A stretch of 64,000 bases of DNA from Halocafeteria seosinensis. Its lineage: Eukaryota; Sar; Bigyra; Bicosoecida. Each line of letters starts with the position of its first letter. The stretch's first letter is position 1. The position numbers and the translations under genes were made by a program. Shown in pieces: positions 56,744 through 64,000 of the stretch. The stretch lies in contig LVLI01000128.1 in the NCBI GenBank assembly GCA_001687465.1, positions 1 through 64,000 on the forward strand, written 5' to 3'. Below the pieces are notes generated by a model that had not been told where the DNA came from, did not search any database, and saw only the letters and a program-made list of their open reading frames with translations.

Positions 56744-57179
56744 ATGTCCAACCACCCACAGCAACGACAACAACAACAACAACAACAACAATCCAAAGAG
56801 GGGGAGGAAGACAACTCATCCTTCATGGAGCATGTCAACGTCTTCGCCAAGGCCTCCAAGTTACGACAGAGGCTACAACGCCAGAAAGAGCGCGATAGAG
56901 ACAGAAGGTATGCGCTAGAAGCCGAGATGATAGAAAACAGCAGTGCTCAGGAAATGGTATGTAGGAGATACATAGATAGAGTGCCAACCGAGCGTGAGTT
57001 TTTCGCTGGTTCTGCAGCCCGATGTACCCGTCAATCAGTATGTGCTAGGCGTGGATAATCTGGAAGACTTTTGCGCTAGATTGTGCTTACTGCTGCTGGT
57101 CGGATGCTTACTATGGGTCTTGGTATCGCACATCTTTGGGCTCCCGCTACCGAGAGCGCTTCGAGACCAAAAGTTCTGA
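56744..57179 (+). CDS. Small tail-anchored membrane protein with polyglutamine
   Basis: Two exons, 56744-56956 and 57019-57179, join in phase 0 across a 62-nt intron (donor ATG/GTATGT, acceptor TTCTGCAG) to about 124 aa. The N-terminus has a Gln run encoded by CAA repeats. A basic coiled coil follows (AKASKLRQRLQRQKERDRDR). After DVPVNQYVLGVDNLEDFCAR comes one hydrophobic helix, LCLLLLVGCLLWVLVSHIFG, close to the C-terminus, then a short basic tail. This is tail-anchored topology, as in SNARE-like or ER/mitochondrial adaptor proteins. No family is recognised. Confidence 0.7.
56758..56791. repeat. CAA trinucleotide tract
   Basis: About eight consecutive CAA codons, flanked by CAG/CGA variants, encode the polyglutamine run of the tail-anchored protein. 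Confidence 0.85.
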
Positions 57180-57872
57180 AGTATTCCCTGAGGCAGGGTT
57201 AATGAGAGCACGATTAGGAACTAGTGGTGTAGGAGACTTAAGCAGATATTAAGTAAAGAGGTGAGTAGCAACATTCATGACACAGGATCCCGAGCAGATA
57301 CCTGGACCCTTTACTGCAGCTGGAGGACTATAATCCTAGCTTCCTTGTACAATCTATACACAATGTCAATTGATAGCAGGGCTCCCGACATATCTGACCT
57401 CGGGGAGCAAGGCTTGTTTATGATACAGTCAATCCGACTAATGCAAGGAATTCTCGATGGAGAAGAAGCCTACTACCCAGGCCTTCCCAGGGTACTACTC
57501 GGACGCGAAGATGCTCACGGGTGCACGATGAATTCTGAAAAAAAAGTTTCATTCTTTTAAAATAGTGGGGCCATTATACAAAGTTAGGGAATCAGCTGAC
57601 GACACCAGCTTCGAAAGCATTCTGACATAGGCACGCTAGGAAGCTAAAAAACCACTAACGAGCAACAGGGTGATTTAAACTTGGCCCCTCCTCACAGTAT
57701 TCGCTCTAGCAACACACATCTGTGAACTCACCTGAGGTTGTTGAAGTTCAGAAGCTTCAATCTGAAAATAACCCTGCTGTATTAATGGTACACAGTGTAG
57801 ATGTAGTTGACGTTTATGTATATAATTTCATGACAAAGGGAGAAGGTAACACCAGCTGAGGTGGGCGTTATC
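57180..57872. other. Intergenic
   Basis: A 693-bp gap between two plus-strand genes. A plus-strand open frame at 57261-57560 (SIDSRAPDISDLGEQGLFMI) is unplaced and has no known domain. Nothing else stands out. Confidence 0.4.
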
Positions 57873-58737
57873 ATGGGCAATTCAGCGTCCAAACGGGGTG
57901 TTCCCAAGCAGGAGAAGAAACTCTCTGCTTCAGATCTAACGCGTCGTATTAATACAGCCGCCAAGAGTGGTAGTTTAAAGCTATCAGGGTGCAAACTCAA
58001 GGAAATACCCCCGCAGATTTTCGGCTTGGATAAACTGAGAGTTCTGGATCTATCGCATAATAAACTCGAGACAATACCGGATGGTATGTGCAAGATCCAT
58101 ACGAGTGTTGTATTCCATTACAGGTAGCATTGCATTCCTTGACGCAGAGATTCGAAAGCTCACGGGCCTGAAAAAGCTGTACCTTTCGTATAATCCTCTC
58201 AAACATGTGCCGCATCTGGATGGACTGGAAAACCTCGTGGAAGTGGATATCTCGTTCTGTGAATTGAAGAGTATCCCACGGCTTCCGACAGCTCTCAAGA
58301 GCCTGAATGCATGTTACAACAAAGGCATCAAAACGGATAACGTCACATCTGCTCCCAAGCTGGAATCACTCAACCTGTCTGGATGTCAAATGAAGAACGT
58401 CCCCGGGCATCTGGGAGAATTGTCGAAGCTTCAGGATTTCAACGTTAGCAATAACGATTTGGTTTCGCTGGGCGATATAGAGGATTGGGCGAAATTGCCC
58501 GATCTCCAGTCTGTTATTGCTGAGGGAAATGAAATTCATGCTGACGAATCCACGATCCCGAGGTCACTGCTAGAGGATACACGGTTGCACAAACTTACCT
58601 TGACGGGTAATCCCATCACCCAAAAGCAGATCCAAACACTGCCAGGGGCAGACTCTTTCCTGGAACGGAGGAAGGAGCGAATCGACAAAGGCATATCTAC
58701 ACTACAAGACAGGAGCTTATGTGGGCTCAGCACGTGA
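57873..58737 (+). CDS. LRRC57-like N-myristoylated leucine-rich repeat protein
   Basis: Two exons, 57873-58083 and 58148-58737, join as ETIPDEIRKLTGLKKLYL across a 64-nt intron (GTATGT, GACGCAG). The product is 266 aa (human LRRC57 is 239). The start MGNSASK is an N-myristoylation signal, as in LRRC57 (MGNSA). Eight or so repeats follow, including LKLSGCKLKEIPPQIFGLDK, LRVLDLSHNKLETIPDEI, LVEVDISFCELKSIPRLP and LESLNLSGCQMKNVPGHLG. The C-terminus ends with RLHKLTLTGNPITQKQIQTL and FLERRKERIDKGI, matching the family's closing helix. A membrane-associated scaffold is likely; function is poorly known in any organism. Confidence 0.85.
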
Positions 58738-59025
58738 TCACTATAACACAAGAAAGTATACGTTTGCAGATCATGTCACTGAAACAATACGGGAAAGCCG
58801 TGCTCTCCGATTCAAGACGTAGCTACTGCGGCGTCCCAATAGAAGTTTATCATGGACATGATGTCATTTGCGAAAATGATTTGTAGTGGTATATATACCC
58901 GCGTCCAGAAGTGAGACACAATGTGATATAACTACTACCACCCAGAGAAATCGGGAATGATCACTACACGGTGTACAAGAGTACGAGACATCTTCATTAT
59001 ATATACGTTGATACCCGCTTAATCA
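58738..59025. other. Intergenic, convergent 3' ends
   Basis: This 288-bp AT-rich gap lies between LRRC57 and the AP2 gene. No feature is seen. Confidence 0.4.
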
Positions 59026-61382
59026 TTAAACGTTGTATTGCATCGACGCTTGGTCGATGTCAAGATCATCATCGACACCTACACCACTACATCCAGAGTT
59101 ACGGCGAGGCTTTCCCTCTGAGCCTGTTGGCCGTGGATCACTGAGCGGTTGGCGAAGGAAGCTGTACGCCGCTTCAGAGGAAATGTAGCTAAGCGGTGCA
59201 CCGCTATTTCTGTCAAAACCAGACTCCATGACAGCATAACCCTCTGCACAACAACGTCACACTGTACTTAGCCATGGCCATACAAACTTCGGGAAATCAA
59301 ACTGTCCTTACCTTTCGCGGCCGTTCGCAGCGACTTAACATGCACTGCCCAATCACTTGGAAAATTACAGTATCGCATGACGTCTTCGGGTTTCTTCTGT
59401 CTGCGCAAAGAATATTGCACTAAAGCTTTATCAACAGCTCTAGCCGCACTCGTCTCGTCTCTAAACGTCCCAACCACCGTTTCTCGGAACAGTGCTTTCC
59501 ATTCTCCAGCCCCAGTCAAATAGACACCACGGAACCTGCTCTCCCCGGAGGAGGAGGTGTTGTCATTACGACGATGCACCCTCCTCTTTTTAGTCGAGGG
59601 AGGCAAAGAAAAGTTTGACGAAAGTACATCTCCTTCAATGCCACCACCGTAAGCAGGTTGATATGTCATGAGAGGACTTGACAGTCGACGCTTTGTACAG
59701 CTCAACGAGTCAAACGCAGGACCGCCAACCTGTGAATCCGGTGGATCCAAGATTGACGGAAGTTCGGCGTAGCAACTTTCAGTGTCACTGTTACCATCAA
59801 AATAATCATCGAATGGTTCTTCCACGGCACATCCATAGGGAAATGAGAAGCTGGATGCCTTGTTCTGATGCGAGCGACTGTTGGTCATCGTCGTCCTATG
59901 AGCTGTAGGCTTCGAAATACCGAGGGCACTAAACGAGCGGTGTACTTTTGGGTTTTCATATTCCGGATTGGGGACGCTGTGGCTATGGCTCAGTGGAATT
60001 TCAAGCTTATCGTCAATGAGCCTTTCCTTCGCGGCCATGCCATGGCTATCGTTATCGGAAGAGGTAAGGTCACAAGGGTCAGTGAATTCGAACTGACCCT
60101 CCCCGGAATCGCCATCAAACTTTGTGACTTGAACATTGGATATCAAAACATCTTTAACGGTCAAGCAAAGATTACTAGGATCGGCACTATCTTTGCCTGC
60201 GTGTCTTTCAGCTTTGTCGTAGGCGTATTGGTTGACGGGAGCAGACGCACTCCTCGTACTACAGTTGTTAATCGCTGTACAGGACACGCCATCTGTTGTA
60301 CCATTGTATCCATTATCCATATCCCCAGATTCAGATGATACCCCCAAAGCACTTTTTCTTTGGGGAACACGATCTTCCTGTAATGAATGATGAGAAGTCG
60401 ATTTAGCGGGTGCTGCCCTATGCTTGGGAGACACGGTCTTGTTCGCCTTTTGCCGGCTTGGGGTTTCCTTCTTTACACCATTGGAGTCATCGTTACTGCT
60501 TCTCGCATTATTCATCGTGAGGTTTCGATAGTTCTTCACGGTTCTTTCCCTGCGGGGAAAGGTTCTTACACTGCCACCAGTCTCTTCACTCTCATGTTGG
60601 GTGGTATTTTGTTTCTCACGCGAAGATTCGGTAACACCAACTGTTGGAGCGGCACTGACAACAGGATTTGCGTCCACGCCCAAAGTTTCAGTGCCGCTTT
60701 GGTGCGTAGATGCAGGAGTAACTGTGGATGCGCTCGAGGAGCTGATAGCTGCTGACAATGAAGGATTCCCTTCTGGTGGAACAGGTATTGGTGTCCCAGG
60801 AGTGAGACGAGGAGCAGACGCATTTGTCTCCCAAATCAAGATTTGCTCCGTAAACCAGGTGGGCAATGTCCCCCCGTTTTTCTTGCGTAACTCCACCAGT
60901 TGCGACAACGTACGTGCTGCAGCAGCTCTCATTGTGGGACTGGGAAAGTTAAGTTGGGATTTCATGGTTTGCGTCCCATCCCTACGCAATAGTTCACGGT
61001 CGTACGCCATCGCAGCTTCGATCGGCGTTTCGTAAGTCCCAGTGCTATTGCTTGTCATAGGTGAGTATCCGCATTCATCCTTCTCTATCCCTCTGTATAT
61101 GGTGTAGTCATGGAGTCCCAGGCGTAATTCAATGTGGGGAGTGTCGGAGCGGTTTTTAGGGTTACTTTTGTTGGTTTTCCCGTTGGCTGCCGATCCATTC
61201 GCCTTGCTTCTGGGTCGAGTAGCCACTCCAGCTTTGCTTTTCAGATGGCTGTGGCTTTGACTAGATAAATGTACAGCGTGTTGTGTCGCCATAGAGGCTC
61301 CATTAGGTGTGGAGCCATTTTCAGCCGTAGCCGCTGTCGTTCCTGTTCCTCCACTAGCTGAATCAGTGCCTTGATACGTCAT
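59026..61382 (-). CDS. AP2-domain protein, putative transcription factor
   Basis: Two exons, 59312-61382 and 59026-59243, join in phase across a 68-nt intron (donor AAAG/GTAAGG, acceptor TTGTGCAG) to about 762 aa. Without splicing the frame stops at 59268. A first, divergent AP2-like domain lies near 88-148 (TIYRGIEKDECGYSPM, ETPIEAAMAYDRELLRRDG, LNFPS). A second lies near 620-682 (SRFRGVYLTGAGEWKALFRE, VVGTFRDETSAARAVDKALV, YCNFPSDW). About 470 disordered Ser/Thr/Asn-rich residues separate them, with basic patches (STKKRRVHRRND) suited to nuclear import. AP2 domains bind DNA in plants, algae and apicomplexans. The target genes are unknown. Confidence 0.85.
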
Positions 61383-62504
61383 TCCCTACCCCGTCTGACT
61401 GTCCGTGTGGGTGTTCCAGTTGACTAAGAATAATGTAAGAGTGTGGGGAGACTCCAAAAATATCCTGCCTGCAGAGAACGGGGAGACAATGTATTATAAA
61501 AGATCGAACCAAAGGTTCCGCGGGATTTTTCCTTCCATCAGATTCCTCTTCCTTTTACTCCTCATACGGCACTCACAGATAGAATACTCGCACATTCTAT
61601 TGTATGACACTTACGTGACTATCTGATACGGGTCGTAGCACGGTGAAAACAACGCGAAAAAGCCTCGCTTTCCCTCGAAAAAAGAACAAACACCAAGGCG
61701 CTGTGCTGTGGTCAGATGATGGGTATCCAGAGCCCCCAAACAGCACTTCTTCCCTCTTATTCACCTCTCCCTTCGGTCGATGTCCCACTCCTGGATATAA
61801 GCAACACAACCCAATGAACTCGGGACACAGAAAAAGGTGTTCTGCGGCCGAAACAACCAATTGTAGAGTCCTGGAGCACTACCCGAGAGGTGTCTGTCGG
61901 GCTCTTCGTCCGGCCGGGCCCGGCCAACCGCCCGGATTGCGTGACTTCCACACGGCCACATCATGATTCATGATTCGTTCCTTGGCCGCACTGCGTCAGT
62001 CTGCTTGTACAATTGTACATTGTACAACAGCGTGTATTCAACTTCAACTATCGTAAGTGCCCGTTAGCCGAGGTTGCGCCTCTCCTCATACACTGTGTTG
62101 GGCAATACAAAACGGAACCACTGACGCAACATCGTACCCACAATTCAGCTTATGTGCAGTCGAAGATCCCTGACAAAGAGGATCGGATTCGTCAGACTTC
62201 GATTAGACGGCCTATCAAACAGCTCGTAAACGTTTTGGAGCCCATCCTTCCGTAGGCTTGTGCAAGAAGGACGATTCGGGAATCGTGACGATTCAATCGA
62301 TGAACAACTTCAACTTGCGAAACTTCAACTTGATGTGGAGCGCCATTTCTATTTTTATGAGGCCTGGTGTGTTGTTATGTAGATCACCTTTGTGGCTACT
62401 TTACAAAACATTGGTATGACCTGATTCGCACTAATTGTCTTCGTAGTCCAGTGGTTTGTGCACGGTGATGGCTGGGTTTGATTCCGGATTAATTACTTCA
62501 CTAC
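61383..62504. other. Divergent intergenic region
   Basis: This 1.1-kb region holds the promoters of the AP2 and U-box genes. It contains a palindrome-rich patch around 62005-62030 (TTGTACAATTGTAC type) and a repeated AACTTCAACTTG at about 62301-62335, but no gene. Confidence 0.5.
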
Positions 62505-64000
62505 ATGGCGGTGCGGCTTCGTACGTACTTTTGTTACGAGTCTGGTACCGATTTAGTGGCTGCCATACGGCTGACCGCTTTGTAGGCGATGTGTACGCAG
62601 AGATGATATCGATAGAATCGAGGAAGCCCTCAGCTCTGGACTGGATGTCGACGCGACACGAAATGGAATTACACCCCTCACAACGGCTGCGCGCCGAGGC
62701 AATGGTATGTTTACGTACGAATCACCGCTAGCCGAAGATAGAATCTTCGTCGTACTAATGCTTGCCGATCCTTTCTTATTGTTGTTGTACAGTTGCCGCA
62801 ATACAGTACTTGGTTTCCCAAGGAGCAACCGTCAACCCAGGAGGCCACACGACTCCATTGCATGCTGTACGTCTCGCCGTTTCTACGCTTTATTCTATGG
62901 CCGAACACGAAGCGTTCCTTTTTCCTTTTGCGGTGAGCAGGCCTCAGAAAATGGGTACCCAAATGCGGTGGAAGCTTTGATTGAAGCGGGAGCGGATTCT
63001 TGTCGTACTGATTCCTTCGGACTGCAGGCGTTCCAAGTAGCAGCCAGCAACGGGCATACAAAAGTAGTTAGGCGACTAGAACGGTTAACGTCGTTATTCT
63101 GTAACCACGTTATGATACAGCGAAGGCTATTCTTTCATATGAAATATCGGAAGGACATGTGGCTCGTAGTCAGGCGACTTGGGCGTGCACATTACAACAC
63201 GTCTGTGCTGCTGTACAAGTCAACAAAACAATCCAAGCCGGCACTAGAATTACTTGCCCCTGTGATTGAACCGATCGAAGAGCAATCGTCCGATGAGTTT
63301 GTGTGCTTTAAACTGTCTGCTCGTGCCACACCAGCAACGACACGGGGTAAGACAACTTCCGAAGCTAAACCGGTTCGGGCAAATTGCCCGCTCACCCTCG
63401 TTGCAGATCGTATGTTGTATAATCTGCTGTGTGAAAGTCTAATTCGAGATAACGTTGTGACAGATACTACGACCGAAAGTGTTCAGGAATCAGAAGAAGA
63501 AACTACTACCCCTGTAGACGCAGCAGAGGAAAGGCTGTTGGTAGCGAAGATCCAAAAGCTTCAGGAGCAGGAGACATTCCTGAACCCTCCATACTTTTGC
63601 TGCCCGATCACTCGCGAAATTATGATTCATCCCGTTGTGGCTGCTGACGGTCATACGTACGAGAAATCTTCCATTTCTCAATGGATTAAAAGATGTCATC
63701 GATCACCTAAAACCAATAGCCGTTTGCTTCATGTCAACCTTGTTCCGAATTATCTCTTGAGGAGCCAAATTAGGGAGTGGGTGGACTCTCAAATGGCTGA
63801 GAGAGGTTTAGTAGTACTAACAGAGGACGGAAAAATGGAGGAAGGACAAGCATCCCACATCCGAATGGAGTCAACCACAGCGGCCGGCTCATGCGATACT
63901 TCTACGACAAACACTGAAGCTTCACCATGTACTACGTCTGCAGCCACTGCAATGGTGGAAAACAAAGCGTCCGTAGAACCAGCTGGAGGCAATGAAGTAC
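62505..64000 (+). CDS. Ankyrin-repeat U-box E3 ubiquitin ligase, 3' end beyond window
   Basis: U-box proteins recruit E2 enzymes to ubiquitinate substrates, with ankyrin repeats as the likely substrate-binding part. Exons 62505-62524 (inferred), 62601-62704, 62793-62866 and 62941 to the window end keep phase. Ankyrin repeats read DDIDRIEEALSSGLDVDATR, NGITPLTTAARRGNVAAIQY, LVSQGATVNPGGHTTPLHA joined to ASENGYPNAVEALIEAGAD. After a linker of about 200 residues and a helix (LLVAKIQKLQEQETFLNPP), the U-box reads FCCPITREIMIHPVVAADGH, TYEKSSISQWI and NYLLRSQIREW. The zinc ligands of RING are absent, as expected. The frame is still open at 64000. The 20-nt first exon is the least certain part. Confidence 0.85.

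Noticed and set aside
57261-57560. 99-codon plus-strand open frame
   Set aside because: Somewhat protein-like, but no family, start context or exon partner; probably 3' flank of the tail-anchored gene.
62440-62500. tRNA-like segment with A-box-like TAGTCCAGTGG and B-box-like GGGTTTGATTCC
   Set aside because: The spacing between the boxes is about 19 nt, too short for an anticodon arm, and no acceptor stem pairs. At most a decayed tRNA-derived fragment.

Overview
This window is nuclear DNA from a unicellular eukaryote with a compact, intron-bearing genome. The evidence is GT-AG introns of about 62-90 nt splitting clear orthologues, an eIF1A gene, a U6 snRNA processing enzyme, a U-box protein and a Golgi-type kinase. 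A Kintoun/DNAAF2 dynein-assembly factor implies motile flagella at some life stage. The large NAD-glutamate dehydrogenase, AP2 regulator, fused betaine methyltransferases, PH-linked TKL kinase and AAA-ATPase/nuclease gene recall stramenopiles or another SAR/algal protist. I cannot name the species, and that placement is inference.

Layout. 1-3.5 kb: 3' exons of an unrecognised gene, eIF1A and a coiled-coil hypothetical. 4.4-11.6 kb: a ten-exon NAD-dependent glutamate dehydrogenase, uracil phosphoribosyltransferase and the queuosine-salvage glycosylase QNG1. 11.8-20 kb: a TPR protein, a VPS9-domain Rab GEF, mitochondrial succinate-semialdehyde dehydrogenase, USB1 and an LRRC61-like protein. 20-28.9 kb: a decayed copy of the AAA-ATPase/nuclease family, Kintoun, the fused glycine/sarcosine and dimethylglycine methyltransferase, a retrotransposon fragment and a FAM20-like kinase. 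29-36 kb: an in-frame tandem repeat, a lipase maturation factor and gene-poor DNA. 36-47.7 kb: two large signalling proteins, one combining three cyclic-nucleotide-binding domains, a PH domain and an RGS domain, the other PX, PH and TKL kinase domains, with a small coiled-coil gene between them. 48-52 kb: an AAA-ATPase-like/PDDEXK gene flanked by a 24-bp direct repeat. 52-64 kb: a PSMD5-like chaperone, mitochondrial EF4 (GUF1), a tail-anchored protein, LRRC57, an AP2 protein and an ankyrin/U-box E3 that runs off the end.

The genes do not form operons, but several are tightly divergent: VPS9/SSADH with about 104 bp between start codons, GUF1/tail-anchored protein with 35 bp, and USB1/LRRC61 with about 215 bp. 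Glutamate dehydrogenase and SSADH both feed 2-oxoglutarate/GABA metabolism. UPRT and QNG1 both salvage bases. Kintoun fits a flagellated cell, and the betaine methyltransferase fits a salt-exposed one. The likeliest novelties are the CNB-PH-RGS protein, the PX-PH-kinase with an interrupted C-lobe, and the AAA-ATPase/nuclease family with its relic and flanking direct repeat. Exon borders were derived by hand from GT/AG sites, reading phase and family alignment from memory; no transcript data were available.
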